Origin: Bin55 sp963664665
Lineage (GTDB): Bacteria; Pseudomonadota; Gammaproteobacteria; Pseudomonadales; Azotimanducaceae
Length of the DNA stretch: 64,000 nucleotides
Assembly: GCA_963664665.2 (NCBI GenBank)
Contig: CAXXMH010000007.1
Coordinates: 186,001 to 250,000 of the forward strand
Reading direction: 5' to 3'
In this document: one piece after another, positions 34,348 through 42,792 of the stretch
Numbering within the stretch: position 1 is the first letter of the stretch
Layout of the letters: each line of letters starts with the position of its first letter
The notes under the pieces: model-generated
The model's input: only the letters and a program-made list of their open reading frames with translations
Database searches by the model: none
Told to the model about the DNA's origin: nothing
Translations under genes and position numbers: made by a program

Positions 34348-35999
34348 GAGGCTGTTGATTTTCGATTCGATTTTGCGGCGTTTTTCGTTCGCGCTGGCAT
34401 TTGATCGGCCTGATCGGTGTCGAAACGCCGGTCACGCCGGATGCGGACGAAATTAAGCGCACAAAGTCGCCGAAACAAGCCATATTGCCTCCACGTTAAG
34501 GTGGTTTTCTCGATGCTCCGCACTCAGAATAGACTTGCCCTACCTAAACTGTACAAGCGTTTGACGTTCCACGCCAGACACGCCAGCTGCCACTCGGTTT
34601 GAACGCCGGCGAGACCGCGCATCTTCGGATACCGAAATCCCATTGCGTCCTTGATGCAGCCGAACGTCGTTTCGACCGTGCTCTTGCGCTTGCGATACAG
34701 GGCCTGGCCGACCACGTCCTGCATCCGTTCCACCATGGTCTCAACTGCTTGCGAGCAAGCCCCTTTCGGTGGTTTCGCCCGCCCGTTTTTGCCGGTGGCG
34801 ATATAGGCATTGACGTCGGCTTCCTCGCACGCCTGAACATTGTCGTCGCTGTAGTAACCCGCGTCGGCCAACAGGTTCATGCGACCGTCTTCGTCATCCG
34901 CGTCGTCAGACGCCGCGTCGGGCTCGACGGTGGGCAACGCTTCGAGCGCGCACAGCGTCGGCACGATCTGGCCGTAGTCCGTCGGCGCGTCGGTCACACC
35001 CGACGTCACGATGAGCTGCGTGTCCACATCGACGCCCGCTTGCGCGTTGTACGCCGGCATGATTCCGTCACGGGTCTTCATCAGCTGCGAATCGGGGTCG
35101 GTCAAGTGTTCCCGCGTCGCCTGCTTGGGTGCATCCCCGGGCGGCTTCGGCGGCGCCCCCCGGGGTTTCGTGCCGTGCGCTTTTTCATACGCGTCGCGGG
35201 TCGCCTGCAGCGCGTCGTAAGCGGCTTGTTCGGCCGCCAGCGCAGCGGCGTCCGCCGCATCCAGTTTGGCCGCCATCGCCTCGTAGCGCTTGACGTCCAC
35301 CAGCAGCCGCGTCAAGACGTCATCGTCAACGGCGGCACCGACCGCATGAACGTTGGCATCCGCGCCTTCAGCGTCATGGCGGTCCGCCTGTTCGGACAAG
35401 CGCGCAATCACCTTTTGACAGACCTCGATGCGTTTCCGCGCCAGCTTCGCCGTCAACGATTTCTCCCGCGCCGCATACGCCTTCAGCTTCGTCCCGTCAA
35501 CCGCAATCGCGGACAACTGCACCACGCCGCCTTCGATCAGCACCTGCAAGAATTCCGCCGCCGCCGCTTCAAACGCCGCACGATGCGCACGGCGAAAGTT
35601 CGCCAGCGTCGTGTGGTCCGGATGCTGACCCCCGGCGATGTACATGAAATCCAGCCGGTCATGGGTCGCTTGCTCCAGCTTGCGCGAACTGTTCACGCCG
35701 GTCATGTAACCGTACAGCCACAGCGCCAGCAGCACGGCCGGCGGGTACCCCTTGCGCCCCGCATCCACATGGTACGTCGCCTCTAACGCTGACAAGTCCA
35801 ACCGCGCCGCCACCCGTACGTACAGTCGCGCGACGTGATCGTCCGGCAGCAGTTCTTCCAGCGACGGCGGAAACAGCACAGGCTCAGCGCGATTGACATC
35901 TCCAATCATGGCAGGTGGCACCGTTGGCCAATGAAGCACTAAATGTTAGCTTGAATCGCCTTAACATACAAACCGAAAAGCGACTTTTTCAACAGCCTC
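34348..35999. mobile_element. complete IS1182-family insertion sequence (about 1652 bp)
   Basis: Bounded by 11-bp perfect terminal inverted repeats GAGGCTGTTGA (34348-34358) and its reverse complement (35989-35999), flanked by ACTA direct repeats. It carries one minus-strand transposase gene and is visibly richer in G+C than its surroundings, indicating arrival from another genome. Intact reading frame, intact ends and an identical target duplication suggest a recent, possibly active insertion. Joining the flanks does not restore any recognisable gene, so it appears to have landed in intergenic DNA. Confidence 0.88.
34524..35939 (-). CDS. IS1182-family transposase
   Basis: Up to 471 residues from a GTG at 35939; the ATG at 35906 (MIGDVNRAEPVLFPPSLEE) is an equally good or better start, giving 460. 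The N-terminal part has the family pattern LEELLPDDHVARLYV and YHVDAGRKGYPPAVLLALWLYGY. DDE catalytic residues are seen in AVDGTKLKA, LADAGYYSDDN and the Y-R-E-K signature YRKRKSTVETTFGCIKDA. Its codon use (many GCG, CCG and CGC codons) is unlike that of the neighbouring genes. It catalyses movement of the element. Confidence 0.93.
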   Translation of the reverse strand: MLHWPTVPPAMIGDVNRAEPVLFPPSLEELLPDDHVARLYVRVAARLDLSALEATYHVDAGRKGYPPAVLLALWLYGYMTGVNSSRKLEQATHDRLDFMYIAGGQHPDHTTLANFRRAHRAAFEAAAAEFLQVLIEGGVVQLSAIAVDGTKLKAYAAREKSLTAKLARKRIEVCQKVIARLSEQADRHDAEGADANVHAVGAAVDDDVLTRLLVDVKRYEAMAAKLDAADAAALAAEQAAYDALQATRDAYEKAHGTKPRGAPPKPPGDAPKQATREHLTDPDSQLMKTRDGIMPAYNAQAGVDVDTQLIVTSGVTDAPTDYGQIVPTLCALEALPTVEPDAASDDADDEDGRMNLLADAGYYSDDNVQACEEADVNAYIATGKNGRAKPPKGACSQAVETMVERMQDVVGQALYRKRKSTVETTFGCIKDAMGFRYPKMRGLAGVQTEWQLACLAWNVKRLYSLGRASLF

Positions 36000-36003
36000 A
36001 CTA
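36000..36003. repeat. target-site duplication ACTA, right copy
   Basis: The partner of 34344-34347, directly outside the right inverted repeat. Confidence 0.75.
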
Positions 36004-36244
36004 ATTGGTTACTTTCTGTTTGCGTCACAATCTATTTCGCAAACTCGGTTCAATGTCTCGGCGGAATTCGAGCACTCATTCAGGTCGAATTCAATCAGTT
36101 CGTCAGCCTTGAAAATATCAAGATTGGTAATTGTTCAACAGCAGATAGCGTTCCCGATTCTTCGCACATCCTAGTTAGTTTGATAGCAAAATTTGCAAGC
36201 AGACTCATTAAGAGTCCCATAGCTAGGCCAGAACTGGAGAACGC

Positions 36245-36502
36245 GTGAGCAATAGCTTGACAGTCCGAGACATCGATCCTTCCGACAAATCTTGGTTGCG
36301 ACGAGAATCTCGTTCGGTCGGAATATCAATGGAAGAGCTCGTACGACGCCTGATACACGAGAAGCGCACAAAAACAGAATGTCCTCCACTCCCCTCGGAA
36401 GTTTTTGCACGATATTTCGGCGAGGAGCACGGCGTAGATCTACCAATAGAGTCGAACTTCCGATTTAGACCTGTATCGTTTGCCGAAGAAGATTACGGAT
36501 GA
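36245..36502 (+). CDS. FitA/VapB-like ribbon-helix-helix antitoxin
   Basis: 85 residues from a GTG at 36245. The N-terminal SLTVRDIDPSDKSWLRRESRSV and SMEELVRRLI resemble the ribbon-helix-helix domain of FitA-type antitoxins; the C-terminal half would bind the PIN toxin. It overlaps the expected toxin start by 3 bp (ATGA at 36499-36502), the usual arrangement in vapBC/fitAB operons. Because the toxin frame is interrupted, this may be an orphan antitoxin. Confidence 0.75.
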   Translation: MSNSLTVRDIDPSDKSWLRRESRSVGISMEELVRRLIHEKRTKTECPPLPSEVFARYFGEEHGVDLPIESNFRFRPVSFAEEDYG

Positions 36503-36936
36503 ATGTGCAACTTTCTTGATTAATTGATCCTAACGTCATTTCCGACATGATGCAACCACGTCCAGAACCTCGAGTTGTTGCATTTCTCAATTCAATTGTC
36601 GACGAAGGTCTTGGGATTTCCTCAATCACAATCTGGGAGATATTGAACGGTATCGGTAATTTGGATCCAGGAAAGCGTCGAGAGAATCTGGCTGTACGTT
36701 TTTATGCGATTCTCGATGAGCTCTTCGAGGACCGAATTGTCGATTGGACTCTATTCCATACTCGTGGATGCGCGAGAATCATGAAAGAGAAACGTCGTAT
36801 CGGTGAATCGCTCGACGATCATGTCGCCGACGCTTTTCTTGTAGCTGTCGCCTCGAGTCATGGACTGGCTGTATTGACGAGAAATACCGCACACTTTCGA
36901 ATTGCAGGAGTCAAAATCGTAGACCCGTGGAGATAG
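36499..36936 (+). pseudogene. FitB/VapC PIN-domain toxin with an in-frame stop at codon 7
   Basis: An ATG at 36499 overlaps the antitoxin stop, then reads MNVQLS and hits TGA at 36517-36519. The same frame continues LIDPNVISDMMQPRPEP, the canonical PIN start with the first catalytic Asp (LLDTNVISE in relatives), and remains open to 36936 with the remaining acidic residues (ITIWEILNGI, SLDDHVADAFLVAVA). Initiation at the internal ATG 36547 would give 129 residues but lose the first catalytic Asp. The likeliest history is a TGG-to-TGA change. RNase activity is therefore probably lost. Confidence 0.7.
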
Positions 36937-37235
36937 GCGCCGCAACTGCTTGTTTAACAGGATTGACGAATTGCGAGCAAAGGCGGCTAGCCAAACCAAA
37001 AGCAGCTTTAATCCAACAATTCTGAATCCAAAGTCTTCGATTACACATCGTAGGATGTGAATTCACGAATACCGATAGTCCTAAACCAACATCCCTTCTA
37101 GGATTTACATAGCCGATAAATCCTAACGACCACGCGTGTTCAGGAGTGTTGCTGGTTTTAAAATCGAGCGATGTAGTACGCGTCCATGCGCGACGCTGAA
37201 TTCCGACCGGTCCCTTAAGTCAATGTGTATAGAGC
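36937..37235. other. intergenic stretch with a strong hairpin at 37099-37125
   Basis: 299 bp between the toxin remnant and the convergent sdhB end. TAGGATTTA (37099-37107) and TAAATCCTA (37117-37125) form a perfect 9-bp stem with a 9-nt loop, about 110 bp downstream of sdhB. No T-run follows, so it could be a transcript-end stabiliser or protein-binding site. No gene is supported. Confidence 0.45.
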
Positions 37236-37937
37236 TTAACGATCTTCTATCAACATCGTTCGAATCTTGCCGATGGCTTGCGTCGGATTCAGATCCTTCG
37301 GACATGCATCCACGCAGTTCATAATCGTGCGACACCGAAAAACGCTATACGGATCGCCCAACTTTTCCAATCGTTCGCTCGTTGCGGTGTCGCGCGAGTC
37401 CGCTAGGAATCGATAAGCCTGCAACAATCCTGCAGGACCAATAAATTTGTCTGGATTCCACCAGAACGAAGGACACGACGTCGAACAGCAAGCACATAGG
37501 ATGCATTCGTAGAGCCCGTCGAGTTTCTCACGCTCTTCGACACTTTGCAGACGTTCTTTCTCCGGTGGCTCTTCGTCATTGATCAGATACGGGTCGATCT
37601 TCTCGTATTGAGCGTAGAACTGCGACATATCCACCACGAGATCGCGAATGACTGGTAATCCTGGTAGCGGTCGAAGTGTCAAGGAATTCCGCCTAACGAT
37701 TGCAGAAACGGCGGTCTTACATGCGAGGCCGTTCCGACCGTTCATGTTCATCCCGTCTGAGCCACATACACCTTCGCGGCAAGAACGTCGATAAGCGATC
37801 GTTGGATCTCTAAGGCGAAGATCCTCGAGCACATCCAACACCATCAATTCGCGATCTTCGGGTAACTCGTACTCGTAGTCTTGCATACGCGGTGCGTCAT
37901 CTTGCTCTGGTACATACCGATACACGCTTACTCGCAT
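37236..37937 (-). CDS. sdhB: succinate dehydrogenase iron-sulfur subunit
   Basis: 233 residues. It carries the [2Fe-2S], [4Fe-4S] and [3Fe-4S] clusters that pass electrons from SdhA to ubiquinone. The plant-ferredoxin-type cluster is SCREGVCGSDGMNMNG, the second motif is CILCACCSTSCPSFWWN and the third CRTIMNCVDACPKDLNP. It starts 1 nt after sdhA. Last gene of sdhCDAB. Confidence 0.97.
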   Translation of the reverse strand: MRVSVYRYVPEQDDAPRMQDYEYELPEDRELMVLDVLEDLRLRDPTIAYRRSCREGVCGSDGMNMNGRNGLACKTAVSAIVRRNSLTLRPLPGLPVIRDLVVDMSQFYAQYEKIDPYLINDEEPPEKERLQSVEEREKLDGLYECILCACCSTSCPSFWWNPDKFIGPAGLLQAYRFLADSRDTATSERLEKLGDPYSVFRCRTIMNCVDACPKDLNPTQAIGKIRTMLIEDR

Positions 37938-37938
37938 G

Positions 37939-39711
37939 TTAATACTCCCGCACGGCAGGTTGGAAGGCTTCGATCTGATCAGGTTCGAAATTCACCGCGC
38001 GCTTGCCAATGCGGTGATCTGTCGGGTAATACATCGAGTGACAAAGCCAGTTTTCGTCATCACGGTCTGGAAAATCGTCGCGCGCATGTGCGCCTCTACT
38101 CTCTGTCCGGCCGAGCGCTGCGTACGCGGTCGCTTCTGCTATCTCGAGTAAATTGTCTAGCTCAAGAGCATCAATACGCGCGGTGTTAAACGCTTTGCTC
38201 TTGTCCATAAGGTGGGCGTGCTCGATGCGTTCGCGCAGTTCCGCCAAATTGGCACGACCACTTTCCATCGGTTCTTCCGTGCGGAAGATGCCAAAGTTCT
38301 CCTGCATGTTCATCTGCAGTTCCTTCTTGAGCTCAAGTGGCGCTTCACCTTCGGTTGAGCTTTCCCATCGTTGATACCGCGCCATCGCAACGTCCATGTC
38401 ATCTGCAGTAGCTTCTGCATATGAAACGCCTTGTTTCATGACCTCCTCAATATGTAAGCCTGCAGCTCGTCCAAAGACGACCAAATCTAGCAGGGAGTTA
38501 CCGCCTAATCGATTCGACCCGTGTACGGATACACACGCAACTTCACCAACGGCATAGAGCCCTTCAATGGTCTTGTCGCGACCAAACTCATCTTGTGTCA
38601 GCGCCTGTCCCGTGACGTCCGTTGGTATCCCACCCATCTGATAATGGCACGTCGGGTATACCGGAATCGGTTCACGTATAGGATCGACGTGGGCAAAAGT
38701 GCGCGCTAAATCCGTGATACCTGGAAGTCGCTCAAGCAACGTGTCGTCGCCAAGATGATCAAGCTTGAGCAACACATGATCCTTCCTCGGTCCACAACCA
38801 CGACCATCTGCGATTTCGAGCACCATCGCTCGCGCGACTACGTCTCGACCCGCTAGATCCTTCGCATTCGGCGCATAGCGTTCCATGAATCGTTCACCGT
38901 CGCTATTGATCAGATAGCCACCTTCGCCTCTTGCACCTTCGGTGATCAAAATTCCGACGTCCGCAATGCCGGTCGGATGGAATTGCCACATCTCGATGTC
39001 TTGGACTGGAAATCCTGCACGAAGCGACATGCCTAACCCGTCGCCAGTGTTCACCAAGGCATTCGTCGTGCTGTAGTAGATACGTCCACCACCACCTGTC
39101 GCCAGTACCGTGGCATTGGACTTAATGTATACGAGTTCGCCAGTTTCAACGCATATCGCAAGCGACCCGACGACCGCGCCGTCTTGATTAGTAACCAGAT
39201 CGACCGCGAACCATTCGGAAAGAAACGTCGTGTTGTTCTTGATATTTGCTTGATACAGCGTGTGTAGAAGCGCGTGACCCGTGCGATCGGCGGCGCAACA
39301 AGTGCGCGCGGCTTGTCCGCCTTTTCCAAAATCTTTGGATTGGCCACCAAACGGGCGTTGATAGATACGCCCTGCCTCTGTCCGCGAAAAGGGCAATCCC
39401 AAGTGCTCAAGCTCGTAAATCGCCTCAGGACCTACGCTACACATGTATTCGATGGCCGCCTGATCGCCGATGTAGTCTGATCCCTTGACGGTGTCGTACA
39501 TGTGCCAGCGCCAGTCATCGTCGGGATCGTCGCTCCCTATCGCGCACGTGATACCACCCTGCGCTGAGACCGTATGAGAACGCGTCGGAAACACTTTTGA
39601 AATAACTGCAGTTCGGTTCCCTGACTGTGCAATCTGCATCGCCGCACGCATTCCAGCGCCGCCGCCACCTATGATGACGCCATCGAATTCCATCGTCCGA
39701 ATTGCAGTCAT
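37939..39711 (-). CDS. sdhA: succinate dehydrogenase flavoprotein subunit
   Basis: 590 residues from the ATG at 39711, which overlaps the sdhD stop as ATGA. The frame is open a further 144 bases upstream but those residues lack family features. FAD-binding GVIIGGGGAGMRAAMQIAQ, the covalent-FAD His in TRSHTVSAQGGI, HPTGIADVGILITEGARGEGG and the catalytic-Arg region CHYQMGGIPTD are present. It oxidises succinate to fumarate at the inner face of the inner membrane. Confidence 0.97.
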   Translation of the reverse strand: MTAIRTMEFDGVIIGGGGAGMRAAMQIAQSGNRTAVISKVFPTRSHTVSAQGGITCAIGSDDPDDDWRWHMYDTVKGSDYIGDQAAIEYMCSVGPEAIYELEHLGLPFSRTEAGRIYQRPFGGQSKDFGKGGQAARTCCAADRTGHALLHTLYQANIKNNTTFLSEWFAVDLVTNQDGAVVGSLAICVETGELVYIKSNATVLATGGGGRIYYSTTNALVNTGDGLGMSLRAGFPVQDIEMWQFHPTGIADVGILITEGARGEGGYLINSDGERFMERYAPNAKDLAGRDVVARAMVLEIADGRGCGPRKDHVLLKLDHLGDDTLLERLPGITDLARTFAHVDPIREPIPVYPTCHYQMGGIPTDVTGQALTQDEFGRDKTIEGLYAVGEVACVSVHGSNRLGGNSLLDLVVFGRAAGLHIEEVMKQGVSYAEATADDMDVAMARYQRWESSTEGEAPLELKKELQMNMQENFGIFRTEEPMESGRANLAELRERIEHAHLMDKSKAFNTARIDALELDNLLEIAEATAYAALGRTESRGAHARDDFPDRDDENWLCHSMYYPTDHRIGKRAVNFEPDQIEAFQPAVREY

Positions 39712-40064
39712 AGGATTCCCCAGATGAGACCGAGCGACCAAATCAAGTAGATGGCTAATCCTGCGACGACCACGACCTGATATGTGGTACGCAACAACTT
39801 CGCGCTGTTTTGGCCTCGAATGTAATCGGTACCGACGGTCCACATACCAATCCACGCATGAATAACGATTGCAAGCACGGTAAGAGTGGACAGGATTAGC
39901 GAGTAGGCCGAGGTAAAGTAACTACGCCAAGCGACATAGTCCATACCACCATTTAGCGTAAAGATCACCACCAAATGGATTATGTAAATCCCGATCACCA
40001 CTGCAGACAAACGCTGCAAGATGAAGTCAATTAATCCGCGCTTCGACGGCCGAGACTCACTCAA
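39708..40064 (-). CDS. sdhD: succinate dehydrogenase membrane anchor subunit
   Basis: About 118 residues from a TTG at 40064 overlapping the sdhC stop (TTGA); a GTG at 40076 is an alternative. SESRPSKRGLIDFILQRLSAVVIG is the anchor start (Arg/Ser near the quinone site), followed by three helices and the haem-ligand region IHAWIGMWTVGTDY. It anchors SdhAB with SdhC and completes the quinone site. Confidence 0.92.
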   Translation of the reverse strand: MSESRPSKRGLIDFILQRLSAVVIGIYIIHLVVIFTLNGGMDYVAWRSYFTSAYSLILSTLTVLAIVIHAWIGMWTVGTDYIRGQNSAKLLRTTYQVVVVAGLAIYLIWSLGLIWGIL

Positions 40065-40432
40065 GTGACAATCCACCAACCAAGACCGATAGACGCTACT
40101 CCGGTTAAGGCTAATACCGTCCAAGCGGACGCACGACTAGCCAACAATGAGATGCCGATATGAAAATCCAACAAAAGATGTCGGATTCCCGCGAAGAAGT
40201 GATAGGCAACCGCAGATAAGACAACCCACACCAAAAAACCGTGATACGTCGACGAAAGTGAACCTAATACCCAGTCGAACGACTCAGGTGATTCCAGCGT
40301 GAGACTAAGCAGATAAGTTAGATATCCGACACCGAAGAATAGTACGATGCCAGAGATTCGATGCAGAATCGAAGCAATCGCTGCAATCGGAAAGCGAAAC
40401 GATGTAAGATCTAGATTAACGGGTCGTGTCAT
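40061..40432 (-). CDS. sdhC: succinate dehydrogenase cytochrome b556 subunit
   Basis: 123 residues. RPVNLDLTSFRFPIAAIASILHRISGI is the family N-terminus including the quinone-site region, and AVAYHFFAGIRHLLLD carries the haem-ligand His. Three membrane helices. First gene of sdhCDAB; about 220 bp of upstream sequence before dsbC probably hold its promoter, although I see no near-consensus one. gltA, often divergent from sdhC in pseudomonads, is absent here. Confidence 0.95.
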   Translation of the reverse strand: MTRPVNLDLTSFRFPIAAIASILHRISGIVLFFGVGYLTYLLSLTLESPESFDWVLGSLSSTYHGFLVWVVLSAVAYHFFAGIRHLLLDFHIGISLLASRASAWTVLALTGVASIGLGWWIVT

Positions 40433-40652
40433 ATATGTCGCCGCAAACCGTTACCAAAGCCCAGAACTGCGGCAACATCGGCACGCGTGAATGATACGCA
40501 GAGGGACGTGTCTACAACTGTCGCACAAATTACGCGAACACGATCTGAACTTGACATGCTCGACTGGTTTTCTAGTACGAAATATCATGAAATATGTTTT
40601 AAATTCAACACGTTAAAGGTAGTTATTAACGTTTGATGGCGGTCGTTCGTGC

Positions 40653-41405
40653 CTATAACAATCCTTCGCCTTTGAGAATCTGTTCCAGTTCATCAGCATT
40701 TACATACCCGCCGACAGTCTTGCCATTACCTAGTACCAGCATTGGTGTTCCGCGGAGTCCAAATAGCTGGCCTAAGCGGTACTGGTTTGCAACCGGGTTG
40801 TCGCAAGTTTGTGGTTCGATTTCGCCGCCTAATTTCAGCTGAGTGAGTGCCGTGTGCGGTGTGTTAGAACACCATGCGGACACCATCGCGTTGTACGGCT
40901 CACTGGCGATCCCCGCACGCGGGTAAGCAAGATAACGTATCTCGATTCCTTTGTCGTGGTAATCAGACATTTCTGAATGAAGTTTCTGGCAATAGCCGCA
41001 CGTGGTATCCGTGAATACATGCACCACGGCTTTAGGTTCCTCGAAAGGAGGCGCAAATGCAATCACGTCGTGCGTTGTGAGCGCATTCAGTTGCGTCTCG
41101 CGCATTCTTCCAATGTGTCGATCGGTGTGCGGGATCAGCGAAATTTCAGGCTCGTGGTTCACTTCAATTAAGTCGCCACGAAAAATCCAACGGCGGTCTT
41201 CAGACACATAGAGAACAGTGAAATCCTGCATGGTCGCGATGTAGAAACCATCCAGTTCGCTACGAGACAAACTAATGACTGAGTTGTTCTCGCCCATGAG
41301 CGAATTAACGAACGATTCGACTTCCTCATTGGCAGCGTGCGGGAGTGCGGTGACTATCGTCAAGCATGAGAGGAAGAATGCCGCTAGGCGTGTTGTATCA
41401 AGCAA
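40653..41405 (-). CDS. dsbC: DsbC-like periplasmic thiol:disulfide isomerase
   Basis: 250 residues: signal peptide (about 1-25), an N-terminal dimerisation domain, and a thioredoxin-fold domain with the CGYC active site in VFTDTTCGYCQKLHSEM, the cis-Pro region GTPMLVLGNGKTVGGY and a second Cys pair. DsbC proofreads disulfides in periplasmic proteins. The start is a TTG at 41405. It directly follows xerD, a common gammaproteobacterial pairing. Confidence 0.92.
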   Translation of the reverse strand: MLDTTRLAAFFLSCLTIVTALPHAANEEVESFVNSLMGENNSVISLSRSELDGFYIATMQDFTVLYVSEDRRWIFRGDLIEVNHEPEISLIPHTDRHIGRMRETQLNALTTHDVIAFAPPFEEPKAVVHVFTDTTCGYCQKLHSEMSDYHDKGIEIRYLAYPRAGIASEPYNAMVSAWCSNTPHTALTQLKLGGEIEPQTCDNPVANQYRLGQLFGLRGTPMLVLGNGKTVGGYVNADELEQILKGEGLL

Positions 41406-41448
41406 TTTCGTCTAAATCCGTAGTTCAGTAGAGACACGAGCGATCACT

Positions 41449-42357
41449 TCAACCTCGAGGGTGGTGGATCGAATGTACAGTCTTCAATCGTTCATTCGCG
41501 ACACGAGTGTAAATCTGCGTCGTTGAAAGGCTTGCGTGTCCAAGCATCATCTGCACGGCTCGCAAGTCAGCGCCGTGGTTGAGTAAATGCGTGGCAAACG
41601 CATGTCGAAGTGTGTGTGGTGATAGGTGCCGTTCGATACCGGCTTGAATTGCATATCGCCTAATCGCGTACCAAAAAGTCTGTCGAGTCATGGTCTTGCC
41701 GCGCTTGCTAGGAAACAACACATCAGTCGAACCGTTAGACATCAACTCTGGTCGCGCGTTCTCAATATAGCTTATCACCCATTTAAGCGCTTCATCACCA
41801 AGCGGCACGATACGCTCTTTGTTACCTTTGCCAATGACTCGAACCATACCTTGGTTGAAATTAACGCTTTCGCGTGTGAGTTCGATCAGTTCGGTAACCC
41901 GCACACCCGTAGCATACAGAACTTCGAGCATTGTTCGATCCCGCCACTCTACTGCACTCTTTTCCGGGTTTGGTGCATTGAGTAACGCGTCGACTTCATC
42001 CTCTGACAGATAGTCGGGCAGTCGTTTCGCAAGTTTCGGCGAGTCAATATTCGCAATGGGGTTCTCCGCAACTAGCTCTCTTTCGACAGCGTAATTGAAG
42101 AATCCCCGTAAGCTTGAGAGAAAGCGAGATCGACTACTAGTCGCTTTACCTTCGACGACATGCTCTGCGAGATAAGCCTGCACATCCTCGCGCGAGCACT
42201 CGAGGAGCTCTTTACTTAACCACTTCTCAAACGCTAGCAGGTCTTGTCTATAACTCTTGACAGTGTTTGCCGACAAATTTCGTTCGTACCAGATCGTATC
42301 GAGATACAACTGGACGTCGTCTGAAACAGCTGCGGTACCCGACTTGGTTTCAACCAC
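41449..42357 (-). CDS. xerD: site-specific tyrosine recombinase XerD
   Basis: About 302 residues from a GTG at 42357, 16 nt after rplS; longer frames run into rplS and exceed the family length of about 298. With XerC it resolves chromosome dimers at dif. The N-terminal SAM-like core-binding domain (YERNLSANTVKSYRQDLL) precedes catalytic Arg in ATGVRVTELIELT, Lys in VIGKGNKERIVPLG, HxxR in SPHTLRHAFATHLL, His in MLGHASLSTTQIYTRV and the Tyr nucleophile in the latter. Confidence 0.93.
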   Translation of the reverse strand: MVETKSGTAAVSDDVQLYLDTIWYERNLSANTVKSYRQDLLAFEKWLSKELLECSREDVQAYLAEHVVEGKATSSRSRFLSSLRGFFNYAVERELVAENPIANIDSPKLAKRLPDYLSEDEVDALLNAPNPEKSAVEWRDRTMLEVLYATGVRVTELIELTRESVNFNQGMVRVIGKGNKERIVPLGDEALKWVISYIENARPELMSNGSTDVLFPSKRGKTMTRQTFWYAIRRYAIQAGIERHLSPHTLRHAFATHLLNHGADLRAVQMMLGHASLSTTQIYTRVANERLKTVHSIHHPRG

Positions 42358-42373
42358 GTCAGAGACCGTCGAT

Positions 42374-42778
42374 CTAGATTTTTTCTTTAATCCGAGCCGA
42401 ACGCCCTGAGCGTTCGCGCAAGTAGTAGATCTTGGCTTTGCGCACATCACCTCGACGATTGACCTGAATACTGTCAATCAGTGGACTATGCAGTTGGAAC
42501 GTTCGTTCCACGCCGAAGCCATGTGAAATCTTCCGTACTGTGAATGAGGAGTTCAAGCCTCGGTTACGCTTTGCGATTACGACGCCTTCAAAGCGCTGAA
42601 GTCTGGTCTTCTCGCCTTCCGTGATGACAACCTGGACGGCGACCGTATCGCCGACCGAGAAATCGGGAATTGCGGCTTTGGGTTGGTCCTTACCCCCATC
42701 CACCACGCTCGAGCCCCGCGCTGCCAACTCGCGAAGGTGTCGATCCTCGACCATTTCGACGAATCCTTTCCTGCCCAT
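42374..42778 (-). CDS. rplS: 50S ribosomal protein L19
   Basis: About 134 residues from the ATG at 42778, which has an AAGGGAG ribosome site and lies 14 nt after trmD. An in-frame start at 42826 lies inside trmD and is unlikely. L19 core: FEGVVIAKRNRGLNSSFTVRK, GVERTFQLHSPLIDSIQV, RRGDVRKAKIYYLRERSG. The N-terminus is about 20 residues longer than in E. coli L19. It lies at the 30S-50S interface. Confidence 0.95.
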   Translation of the reverse strand: MGRKGFVEMVEDRHLRELAARGSSVVDGGKDQPKAAIPDFSVGDTVAVQVVITEGEKTRLQRFEGVVIAKRNRGLNSSFTVRKISHGFGVERTFQLHSPLIDSIQVNRRGDVRKAKIYYLRERSGRSARIKEKI

Positions 42779-42792
42779 TGCCTGGCTCCCTT

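Noticed and set aside
34599..35786. 395-codon plus-strand frame antisense to the transposase
   Set aside because: Arg-rich shadow of a G+C-rich gene; the opposite strand has a clear DDE transposase.
36517..36519. Selenocysteine or programmed readthrough at the toxin TGA
   Set aside because: PIN toxins do not use selenocysteine and no SECIS-like hairpin follows; a nonsense mutation is simpler.
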